Positions 23,153 to 30,684 of a stretch of DNA of 34,317 nt are shown one piece after another (position 1 is the stretch's first letter; each line of letters opens with the position of its first letter). The stretch lies in the NCBI GenBank assembly GCA_024222895.1, contig JAAEOR010000943.1:1-34317 (forward strand), given 5' to 3'. The translations under genes were made by a program, and so were the position numbers. This DNA comes from Hyphomicrobiales bacterium (GTDB lineage Bacteria > Pseudomonadota > Alphaproteobacteria > Rhizobiales > Kaistiaceae). Below the pieces are notes generated by a model, which was not told the origin of the DNA, made no database searches, and saw only the letters and a program-made list of their open reading frames with translations.

Positions 23153-23794
23153 ATGCGCGAAGCACTGATTGTCTGGGGCGGCTGGAGTGGACATGAGCCT
23201 GAGGCTGGCGCGCAGGTCGTCCGCGAGATGTTGGAAGAAGAGAACTTCAAGGTCTACGTCGAGGCCACGACCGAGGCTTTCGCCGACCCGGCCATCGCCG
23301 ACATGAGCCTCATCATCCCGATCTACACGATGGCCAAGATCGAGAAAGAGGAGCTCGACAATCTCCTCGCTGCCGTCCAGGGTGGCGTCGGTCTCGGCGG
23401 CTATCACGGTGGCATGTGCGATGCTTTCCGCGACGCCGTCGACTACCAGTTCATGTGCGGTGGCCAATGGGTCGCCCATCCCGGCAACATCATCGACTAC
23501 ACGGTCAACATCACCCGGCCCGACGATCCGGTGATGGCCGGTATCTCTGATTTCTCCTACCGCTCCGAGCAGTACTACATGCACGTGGACCCATCGAACG
23601 AGGTGCTTGCCACGACCACCTTTAGTGGCGATCACGCCCCGTGGATCGACGGCGTCGTCATGCCGGTGGTCTGGAAACGCCACCACGGCAAGGGCCGGGT
23701 TTTCTATTCGTCCCTCGGTCACGTGGCCAAGGAGTTCGAGGTGCCCCAGATGCGCACGATCCTGCGCCGCGGCCTGCTCTGGGCGGCGCGGTAG
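23153..23794 (+). CDS. ThuA-like protein (trehalose-utilisation family)
   Basis: 213 residues with the ThuA/glutamine-amidotransferase-like fold. ALIVWGGWSGHEP opens the protein, then GGVGLGGYHGGMCDAF, YQFMCGGQWVAHPG, PDDPVMAGISDF, SEQYYMHVDPSNEVLAT and PVVWKRHHGKGRVFYSSLGH. These are the hallmark stretches of the family. GGGAG precedes ATG 23153. ThuA was found in a rhizobial trehalose/sucrose utilisation locus and is linked to 3-keto-sugar metabolism in related systems; the reaction here is not proven. It follows the ROK gene by 78 bases and probably shares its transcript, tying it to the substrate of the MalEFG-type importer. Confidence 0.9.
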   Translation: MREALIVWGGWSGHEPEAGAQVVREMLEEENFKVYVEATTEAFADPAIADMSLIIPIYTMAKIEKEELDNLLAAVQGGVGLGGYHGGMCDAFRDAVDYQFMCGGQWVAHPGNIIDYTVNITRPDDPVMAGISDFSYRSEQYYMHVDPSNEVLATTTFSGDHAPWIDGVVMPVVWKRHHGKGRVFYSSLGHVAKEFEVPQMRTILRRGLLWAAR

Positions 23795-24344
23795 GCAGGC
23801 TGGCGACGGGCGGCGACCTCCTCGTTCCGAGCGACTGTCGTCGGGTCGGTTATGCGCACCGCCGAGCCCCCACCAAGACCGTCATCGTCCGACTCGATCG
23901 GACGATCACTCTACGCCCCCGCATGGCCGGGCCTTGTCCGCCACCTTCAACACCGTCATGGCTTGCGAACCACCCGGAACGATCGTCCACACAAGCCGGA
24001 CGGTGACCGCGGCAGTGGAGTCGACGCCGCACAGTGTCGCTCCGTGAAGCGGCGTTCGTAGCCATTCTTCGTGGCGCAATCCGGCTAGCGGAAGTGGGGC
24101 GCGGGATCACCGAACCTGTACAACGCCTGCAGCGGCCTGCTCATCGACCAACCGCACACCAAATCCCCGCGTGTCCGATTCGGACCGTTCGTGTCCGGAA
24201 CGACCCTATCGCCCTCCCCCGCCGTGGTCCAAAACCCGCCGCACACAACGCGGCGCAATCGCGATCCGGTTCGCCGCACATCACGCTCAGGCGGCCGTCC
24301 TGTTCCCTCGGCTGCCGGACCGAAACCGAGAAAAGGAAAGACCA
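23795..24344. other. Intergenic region with palindromic repeat-like structure
   Basis: About 550 bases with no supportable gene. Around 23877-23970 there is hairpin-rich sequence. ATCGTCCGA (23884-23892) and TCGGACGAT (23898-23906) form a perfect 9-bp stem. It is followed by CCCCCGCATGGCCGGGCC and CCGTCATGG, the kind of motifs that recur in interspersed palindromic repeats of alphaproteobacteria. It may also end the transcript of the ThuA-like gene. The rest, up to the AAGGAAAG ribosome site at 24333-24340, shows only low-scoring open frames. Confidence 0.45.
23884..23906. repeat. Perfect hairpin in an intergenic palindromic unit
   Basis: ATCGTCCGA, loop CTCGA, TCGGACGAT: a 9-bp perfect stem 90 bases after the ThuA-like gene. 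It may act as a transcript end or be part of an interspersed repeat. Confidence 0.55.
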
Positions 24345-24893
24345 ATGTTGACCAAGACTCTGACGACCCTCGCCCTGCTGTCGACGATGGCGGGGTCCGC
24401 CCTTGCCGGCGACATGTTGACCCGCTTCGACGTTGCCGAAGACCAGACGCGATTCGCCTTTGCGCCGGCGCCGGTGTTCGACGACGGATATCCCGCTCAT
24501 GGCAACCCGTTCGTGACCCAGGGCTACATCTATCCGGCCGGGACACTGGCTGACGGTGTCTCAGGCGTGCTCGAAAACGGCGATGCCGCCTTTCCCGACA
24601 AGGTGTTGGGAACCTGGACCTGCGACGGGTGGTTCGTCGGCGATGCCACCCACACCAAGACCGGTACCTGGCTGCTCAGCCGCCAGGTGTTCGAGTTCGC
24701 CGACGGCGATATCCTGATCACCCAGGGCCCCGAGATCGCCGACCAGGGCAAGACGTTCGTCCGCCCGATCACCGGCGGCACCGGCGACTACGCGTCGGCC
24801 GATGGTGTTATCGAACAGACCCTGCTCGGATTCACAGAGCACATGGGTGTCAGCATCACCTTCGCTATTCCGCCGGGCGGAGGCGACGCCTGA
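24345..24893 (+). CDS. Exported protein resembling allene-oxide-cyclase/dirigent-like barrels
   Basis: ATG 24345 has AAGGAAAG upstream and opens a signal peptide MLTKTLTTLALLSTMAGSALA, with cleavage before GDML. The mature part (~160 residues) is rich in beta-type stretches: GNPFVTQGYIYPAGT, DKVLGTWTCDGWFVGDA, WLLSRQVFEFADGDILITQG, PITGGTGDYASADGV and QTLLGFTEHMGVSITFAI. The string TGGTGDYA..DG and the GTW.C.GWF segment recall the small barrel of the allene-oxide-cyclase/dirigent type. That resemblance is from memory and weak. It has one cysteine after cleavage. No operon partners; a strong hairpin follows. Confidence 0.75.
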   Translation: MLTKTLTTLALLSTMAGSALAGDMLTRFDVAEDQTRFAFAPAPVFDDGYPAHGNPFVTQGYIYPAGTLADGVSGVLENGDAAFPDKVLGTWTCDGWFVGDATHTKTGTWLLSRQVFEFADGDILITQGPEIADQGKTFVRPITGGTGDYASADGVIEQTLLGFTEHMGVSITFAIPPGGGDA

Positions 24894-24907
24894 TCCGACT
24901 ATCGCTC

Positions 24908-24943
24908 CCGTCTCCGGTTTGGGCGCTGCCCGACCGGAGACGG
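24908..24943 (+). terminator. Hairpin terminator after the exported protein gene
   Basis: CCGTCTCCGGT (24908-24918) pairs perfectly with ACCGGAGACGG (24933-24943). The loop contains a further GGGC/GCCC pair. It begins 15 bases after the stop codon. There is no clear U-tract, so the assignment rests on the stem and position. Confidence 0.65.
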
Positions 24944-25082
24944 AAGCAGGGTCGCAAACGACGGTCGTCAGTGCGTAACCCGCGCGAGTTCGGCGACGGC
25001 AGCGGTTGGAGCATTGTCAGGAAGTCAGGCACCTTCCGCCGGGAAGTGCAAAAGACAATAGGCCTACGAATGGCGATCCGAT

Positions 25083-28000
25083 TCAGTTCGATCGGATCGC
25101 GTTTCCGTTCCCGAGCCGGGTGATTTCGGCGAGGGCAGCCGGGTACTGCAAAAAGGTCCTCCGGCAGATTTCTGCGGCCGAGCGAAAGAGCGACAGCGCC
25201 CTGTCCGAATCGTTGTTCACCAAATACCAGCTGCCGCCGTAATAGTAGGCGCCGCAACGTTCGTCATCACTCCTCGCCGCATCAATCATGGCATCCAGCG
25301 ATTGCCGTCCCAGATACATCGCGACGACAGGGTACGGCCATTTGTCATCCTTCAGTTGGGTCGCATTGACGGCGAGGCTTTTCGCCCCGTCCCGGCCAGC
25401 GCGGCTTTGAGCGAGAGAGAGCCAGAGCATCGCGTCACCATCGCCGTCGGCGGCCCAGCGTTCGAGGTCGGGCACAGCCGCTGCGAAGTCACCAGCGATG
25501 TATCGGGCAACGCCGCGACTACCGTAGGCAAGGGCTAGATCGGGGGAAGCGGTGACCGCGGTGTTGAGGGCGGCAAACGCCGCATCCACGTCACCTTCCA
25601 GGCCGAACACAAAACCACGGTTGATGTGTCCCAAACCAAAGCCGGGATCAAGGGCGACCGCCCGGTCATAATCGGCAATGGCAGCGTCCAGATCGCCCTT
25701 CTCCTCATAGGCATTGCCGCGATTGACGTACACGAGGGCGTCGTCCAGGCCGAGCATGATCGCCTCGTCATAGTTTGCTATTGCGGCATCGAAGTCACGT
25801 TTTTCGAAATAGCTGTAACCTCGATTGTGGAACGCCCATACGGATTTGGGATCACGTTCTATTGCCCGGTTATGGTCCGCGATCGAGGCATTCAGATTAC
25901 CCTCTTCGCCGTGCGCGTTGCCGCGTTCGTAGTACAGTGAGGCATCGCTCGGATCGAGTTCGATCGCACGGTCATAATCGGCAATGGCCGAGCCCCAGTC
26001 ACCCTTGGCACTATGGGCCTTGCCGCGACTGCCGTATGCAATCGCATTCTTCGGATCGAGCCGGATCGCGTGATCGTAGCTGGCAATAGCGCCAACGAGA
26101 TTTCCTTGGTTCCAGAACGCCACGCCGCGGTTGTAGTAGGCGCTGGCGAAATTAGGATCGAGCTCGACCGCACGATCGTAGTCGATGACGGCTCGGCCGT
26201 GGTTGCCACTCTCGGCGTGTGCGTAACCGCGATCGAAATACACCGTCGCATCGTCGGGATCGAGTTCGATCGCACGGTCGTAGTCGCTGACAGCTCGACC
26301 GTAATCGGCGATTTCCGCGCGGGCATAGCCCCGATTGCGCAATGCCGGGAGGTAATCCGGATCGATTTTGATCGCCAGATCGAAATCTTCTAGCGCGAGA
26401 TCGATGTCGCCGTTGGTGCGGTAGGCCAGGCCACGGTCGTTGAAGTACCGGGCGTCCCCGCGATCGAGAAGGATGGCTTTGTCATAGGCCGCGATCGCCC
26501 TTCCTGGATCCCCCAAGGCCTCATAGGTAAGGCCAAGTTCGTAGTGGACCTCGGCTTCGCTCCGATCGCCCTGTTCATCGTCGAGAAGAGCACGAAGCGC
26601 CCAGCCAGCGATGCTCCTGTCGAAGTCGGCAATGCGCCTGGACTCATGAACCTCGGGTAGGTTCGGATCGAGCGCCAGCGCCCGGTCAAAGTCGGCGATG
26701 GCGGCGGTGTATTCGCCTTTCGCTCGATGCGCTTCGCCGCGATCCTTGTACGCCCAGGCATTGCCGGGATCGTGTTCGATCGCCCTGTTGTAATCGGCGA
26801 TCGCGGCATCAAGGTCACCCAGTTCCGCGATGACCAGGCCACGGCTGTAATAGGCCCAGTCCAGTGACGGATCGAGCTGGATGGCCCGGTCATAGTCGGC
26901 CAGCGCCGGGCCGTTGTCGCCGTTATCCGCATGGACAAGCCCACGGTTGAGGTGAGCCCAGGCATAGTCTGGATCGAGCACTATCGCCCGGTCGTAGTCG
27001 GAAATCGCCGCATCGGCGTCGCCTCCGGCGCGGTAGGCATTGCCGCGGTTGTTGTAGACCAGCGCATCATCCGCATCACGCGCGATCGCCCTATCGTAGT
27101 CGGCAATCGCCGCATCCAGGTCACCTTTTTCGGCGTAGGCGTAGCCGCGGTTGTGGTAGATCCAGGCGTTGTCGGGGTCGAGGTCGATCGCCCGGTCAAA
27201 ATCTGCGATGGCGGCATCCTGGTCGCCCATTTCAGCATAAGCGTAACCGCGATTGCGGTACGCCCAGACGTGGCCCGGGTCGCGTTCGATCGACCGGTTG
27301 TAGTCATCGATGGCGCGGTGAAAGTCGCCTTTTTCAGCGTATTCCCATCCCCGGTTGTTGTAGGCGGATGCCCGTTCGGGATCGAGTGCGACCGCTCGGT
27401 CATAGCTCGCAATCGCCCCGTCGCTATCGCCCGTGGCGCTGAGGGCGTCGCCGCGGTTGACATAGACCAGGGCATCGCCGGGATCGAGCGCAATCGCCTG
27501 ATCGAAGTCAGCGACGGCTCGATCGTAGTCGCCCTTCTCGGCGTAGGCGTAACCACGATCATGGTACAGGGACGCAACATTCGGGTCGAGTGTGATCGCC
27601 CGGTCGAAATCGGCAATCGCCGCGTCCGCATCGTCCTTCAGGGCATAAGCGTAACCTCGGTCGTGATAGGCTGACGCATCGGCCTGATCGAGTACGATCA
27701 CCCGGTCGAAATCAGCGATCGCTCGGTCGTAGTCGCCCTTTTCGGCAAGAGCGTAACCGCGATTGCGCAGCGCCAGCCCATAGTCGCGATCGATCTCGAT
27801 GGCACGATCGAAATCAGCGATGGCGCGGTCGATGTCACCCCGGGTGCTGTGGGCGTTGCCGCGATTGTTGTAGATATGCGCATCGCCGGGATTGATCAGG
27901 ATTGCCCGGTCATAGTCGGCAATCGCGGCATCGAGATTGCCCAGTTCATCCTGGGCGTTGCCACGGTAATAATACGCTATGGCATAACCCGGATCGAGCA

Positions 28001-29120
28001 CGATTGCTCGATCGAAGTCGGCAACGGCGCGAGCATTCTCCCCTTTCTGGCTATGGACAAAGCCGCGCGCCGAATAGACGTATGCAAACTCGGGTTCGAT
28101 CTCGATCGCGCGGTCGTAATCGGCGATCGCACGCTCGAACGCCCCCACTTCGCTGTGGATGAGGCCGCGGTCGTAGTAAGCCCAGACGAACTCGGGATCC
28201 AGTTCGATCGCCTTGTCGAAATCGGCAAGGGCGCGTTCGCTATCGCCATTGTCTTCAAGCGAAAGGCCGCGATTGTAGTAGGCCAGCGCGGAGCCCGGAT
28301 CGATCGCGATCGCCTGGTCGAAGTCGGCAATGGCGCGAGCATGGTCACCCTGCCTGCCGTGGGCGTTACCCCGGTTGATGAAGTCGTACACGAGATTGGC
28401 GCCGATCGCGGTCGCCGGGTCAAAGTCGGCGATACCCCGATCCGCAGCGGCGGCCTCGCCAGTGAGGGCAGCTACCACAATGCTCGGGTCGATCCCGATT
28501 GCCAGGCCGTAGTCGACCACCGCCCGGAGATAATTGCCTTTTGCGCCATACGCGTCGGCGCGATTGATGTGGGCGACGGCAAAGTCCGGGGCGATTGTGA
28601 TCGCCTGATCATAGTCGGCAATCGCCCGGTCCGTCAGGCCCTTGGCCCGGTAGGCCAGACCACGATTGTTGTAGGAACCGCCATCATCGGGATTGAGCCC
28701 AATCGCCTGATCGAAGTCGGCGAACGCCAGGTCGATAGCACCAACTGAAAGATGGATGGCGCCGCGGTTGTGGTAGGCGTCGGTGAAGTCGGGATCGATG
28801 ACGATGGCCTGGTCATAGTCGATCACGGCGCGATAGAGATCACCGCGGTCGGCGTAGGCAATGGCACGGTTGTAATAGGCAACGGCGAGGTAGGGATCGA
28901 TTTCGATCGCCCGGGTGTAGTCGGCGATCGCGCCGTCGGTGTCACCCGCTTCGAAGTGATCGCGACCGCGATTCATCTGCACGTCGAGCAGGCCGTGATC
29001 GATCCCGATCGCGCCCTTTGCGCCGGTCGCACCCGCATCCAGAAAGGCGTGCGCGCGGTCCGCCTGGATCGCGGCACCCAGAACGAGCAGGCCGGTCAGC
29101 GCAATGCACCGCCAGGACAA
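25083..29120 (-). CDS. Giant exported TPR protein of about 35 tandem repeats
   Basis: After a short N-terminal region the protein is almost entirely 34-residue TPR units of the form RG.AYAEKGD.D.AIADYDRAI.LDP....AY.N. I count about 33 good units plus two degenerate ones (near EAAAADRGIADFDPA and RRIADFDRSIAGWALRALL). A ~110-residue C-terminal cap follows (LAQSRAGRDGAKSLA, KWPYPVVAMYLG, RCGAYYYGGSWYL), as seen in other bacterial TPR proteins. Start: TTG 29120 is preceded by GGGAG seven bases upstream and yields a signal peptide ending ADRAHA. The ATG at 29198 adds 26 residues without signal character. It is probably periplasmic or surface-located and acts as a binding scaffold; partners are unknown. 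1345 residues from the TTG. Confidence 0.88.
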   Translation of the reverse strand: MSWRCIALTGLLVLGAAIQADRAHAFLDAGATGAKGAIGIDHGLLDVQMNRGRDHFEAGDTDGAIADYTRAIEIDPYLAVAYYNRAIAYADRGDLYRAVIDYDQAIVIDPDFTDAYHNRGAIHLSVGAIDLAFADFDQAIGLNPDDGGSYNNRGLAYRAKGLTDRAIADYDQAITIAPDFAVAHINRADAYGAKGNYLRAVVDYGLAIGIDPSIVVAALTGEAAAADRGIADFDPATAIGANLVYDFINRGNAHGRQGDHARAIADFDQAIAIDPGSALAYYNRGLSLEDNGDSERALADFDKAIELDPEFVWAYYDRGLIHSEVGAFERAIADYDRAIEIEPEFAYVYSARGFVHSQKGENARAVADFDRAIVLDPGYAIAYYYRGNAQDELGNLDAAIADYDRAILINPGDAHIYNNRGNAHSTRGDIDRAIADFDRAIEIDRDYGLALRNRGYALAEKGDYDRAIADFDRVIVLDQADASAYHDRGYAYALKDDADAAIADFDRAITLDPNVASLYHDRGYAYAEKGDYDRAVADFDQAIALDPGDALVYVNRGDALSATGDSDGAIASYDRAVALDPERASAYNNRGWEYAEKGDFHRAIDDYNRSIERDPGHVWAYRNRGYAYAEMGDQDAAIADFDRAIDLDPDNAWIYHNRGYAYAEKGDLDAAIADYDRAIARDADDALVYNNRGNAYRAGGDADAAISDYDRAIVLDPDYAWAHLNRGLVHADNGDNGPALADYDRAIQLDPSLDWAYYSRGLVIAELGDLDAAIADYNRAIEHDPGNAWAYKDRGEAHRAKGEYTAAIADFDRALALDPNLPEVHESRRIADFDRSIAGWALRALLDDEQGDRSEAEVHYELGLTYEALGDPGRAIAAYDKAILLDRGDARYFNDRGLAYRTNGDIDLALEDFDLAIKIDPDYLPALRNRGYARAEIADYGRAVSDYDRAIELDPDDATVYFDRGYAHAESGNHGRAVIDYDRAVELDPNFASAYYNRGVAFWNQGNLVGAIASYDHAIRLDPKNAIAYGSRGKAHSAKGDWGSAIADYDRAIELDPSDASLYYERGNAHGEEGNLNASIADHNRAIERDPKSVWAFHNRGYSYFEKRDFDAAIANYDEAIMLGLDDALVYVNRGNAYEEKGDLDAAIADYDRAVALDPGFGLGHINRGFVFGLEGDVDAAFAALNTAVTASPDLALAYGSRGVARYIAGDFAAAVPDLERWAADGDGDAMLWLSLAQSRAGRDGAKSLAVNATQLKDDKWPYPVVAMYLGRQSLDAMIDAARSDDERCGAYYYGGSWYLVNNDSDRALSLFRSAAEICRRTFLQYPAALAEITRLGNGNAIRSN
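25416..28970 (-). repeat. 102-bp tandem repeat array encoding the TPR units
   Basis: The coding sequence repeats with a 102-bp period, each unit containing a variant of GATCGAG or CGGTCATAGTCGGC on the plus strand. Units are clearly related but not identical, and third positions differ. The array therefore looks old, with possible local unit exchange. Long open frames on the opposite strand here (for example 26931-27674 and 27849-28748) are by-products of the periodic composition. Confidence 0.85.
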
Positions 29121-29351
29121 TCTGAAACTCCCATATGTGCACAAGAAGCGCGCCTCAAAGCTACAATGAGCCTCGGCAGCGCTCAACCTGAAGCCCATAG
29201 GTTCTGAAAGAGGCCAGACGGCGACCCCGCCATCGGCCGAGTCCGCCGCTTGGCCGACGCGTCAATCCTCTCCGATCATCAGCGGCATCGACACGCGGAT
29301 CAGTGAGCGCAGATTAGGCGAACGCCGTCCTGTCTGTGCGCTGTTCGCCCC

Positions 29352-30503
29352 TCAGCCCTTGCCCGAAACGGATCCGGCATCCGGTGCCGCTGCCGGCGTT
29401 TCGGCTTCCGCCCTGCCTTCCTCGGACATGAGGATAGCCACGGGCCGGGTCTGTGGGACATTGGAAAAGATGATCATCATGACCGCGGTCAACGGCACCG
29501 CCAGAAAAAGGCCGCCGATCCCCCAGATCGCGCCCCAGACGAACAGCGAGAGGATCACCACAAACTGGCTGAGATTGAGGGTTTGTGCGGCCATGCGTGG
29601 CTGGACGATGTTGCCGATGACGAACTGAACCAGTCCAATGGCGACGAGCAGGACGAGGAACGGCTTGATATCGCCAAACTGCAGCAGCGCATAAAGGGCC
29701 GGGATGGCGGTTCCCAGGATCGAGCCGATCGTCGGAATGAAGTTCAGGACGAAGATCAGGAAGGCCCAGAAGACGGCACTGTCGAGCCCGACGAAATACA
29801 TGACTGCGTAACTCAGAACCGCGGTCGCCAGGCTGACCAGGAACATCGTCCACAAGTAGCTCTGGATGTCCCGTGCCACACGATCAAGGATGGCCTGCAG
29901 CCGGGCTCGCCTGTCGCTGTCCTTGACGACCGCCTTGAGCTTGATGCCGAAGTAGCGCTGTTCGACCAGCATGAAGATCACATAGACGAATACCACACCG
30001 ATATTGCTGGCAAAGCCGGTCATGCCCGTGACGATGGCGCTGAGCAGCCGATCGATGTTGAGGTAACCGAGCGCCGTGTTGACCACTTCGTCGTTGGAGA
30101 CGCCGGTTAATCCGGCGATCCTGTCAACGAGAATGCTGAGGCTGCGCTGGAAGTCGTCGGTCCGGGTACTGATCTGCGCGATGTTGCTCACGACGGCATC
30201 GGCGACCACCAGGGTCGCGGCGACCATCGTCAGGAAGGCGAGCGTCAGTGACAGTGGCCGCAGCCGGCCAAATCTTCGCTGCCACAGCCTCTCGAAGAAA
30301 CGCGCCAGCGCGTTGAGGAAGAACCAGAAGAGCAGTGCGACCGCGAGCGGCACCAGGATCCCCGAACCATAGACCAACGCCACAACCGCGATCACCAGCA
30401 GCGCCGAGACAAAGAACGCCCCGGCGAGATAGCTTGACGTCAACCCGTTCTCGGTGCCGGCGGTCGGGCCTGCTTCACCGGAAAGGTCTGGCGTATCGGT
30501 CAT
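29352..30503 (-). CDS. AI-2E family membrane transporter
   Basis: 383 residues with about eight hydrophobic helices. The pattern fits the AI-2E (TqsA/PerM/YdiK) family: two N-terminal helices with VYGSGILVPLAVALLFWFFLN, then a soluble middle part. A C-terminal block follows with FWAFLIFVLNFIPTIGSILG, QFVIGNIVQPRMAAQTLNLS and FVWGAIWGIGGLFLAVPLTA, the family's most conserved stretches. Members export various small molecules or ions; the autoinducer-2 role holds only for some and cannot be assumed. The cytosolic C-terminal tail is Ala/Glu-rich. No strong ribosome site precedes ATG 30503. It diverges from the TIR-STAND gene. Confidence 0.92.
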   Translation of the reverse strand: MTDTPDLSGEAGPTAGTENGLTSSYLAGAFFVSALLVIAVVALVYGSGILVPLAVALLFWFFLNALARFFERLWQRRFGRLRPLSLTLAFLTMVAATLVVADAVVSNIAQISTRTDDFQRSLSILVDRIAGLTGVSNDEVVNTALGYLNIDRLLSAIVTGMTGFASNIGVVFVYVIFMLVEQRYFGIKLKAVVKDSDRRARLQAILDRVARDIQSYLWTMFLVSLATAVLSYAVMYFVGLDSAVFWAFLIFVLNFIPTIGSILGTAIPALYALLQFGDIKPFLVLLVAIGLVQFVIGNIVQPRMAAQTLNLSQFVVILSLFVWGAIWGIGGLFLAVPLTAVMMIIFSNVPQTRPVAILMSEEGRAEAETPAAAPDAGSVSGKG

Positions 30504-30650
30504 GACGGACGGCTCACGATGCTCTCACCCGGCAACCACTTGCACATACTTTCGTGAAGATTCCCTAACCCGGCGCAAGTCACCGCCCCCCTTTCCGGCT
30601 TCATGTGAGGCCGTGGAGGTCAAATCGGCTTTCGGGCGTGTGCCAACACA

Positions 30651-30684
30651 TTGAGGCCGGGCACCATTCGGTTATGTTTGTCGC
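30651..30684 (+). promoter_or_regulatory. Candidate promoter giving a leaderless transcript of the TIR-STAND gene
   Basis: TTGAGG (30651-30656) and TATGTT (30673-30678) are spaced 16 bp. The ATG at 30685 begins six bases after the -10, so transcription would start at or next to the start codon. No Shine-Dalgarno sequence precedes the ATG, which agrees with a leaderless message. Confidence 0.4.

Noticed and set aside
26931-28748. Long plus-strand frames opposite the TPR array
   Set aside because: They arise from the periodic codon composition of the repeats and show only Val/Asp/Arg patterns.
25416-28970. CRISPR-like periodic repeats
   Set aside because: The 102-bp period is coding, spacing units are not unique spacers, and every unit translates to a TPR.
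29352-30503. Autoinducer-2 exporter involved in quorum sensing
   Set aside because: Only family membership is visible; members have varied substrates and no luxS or lsr genes are in the window.
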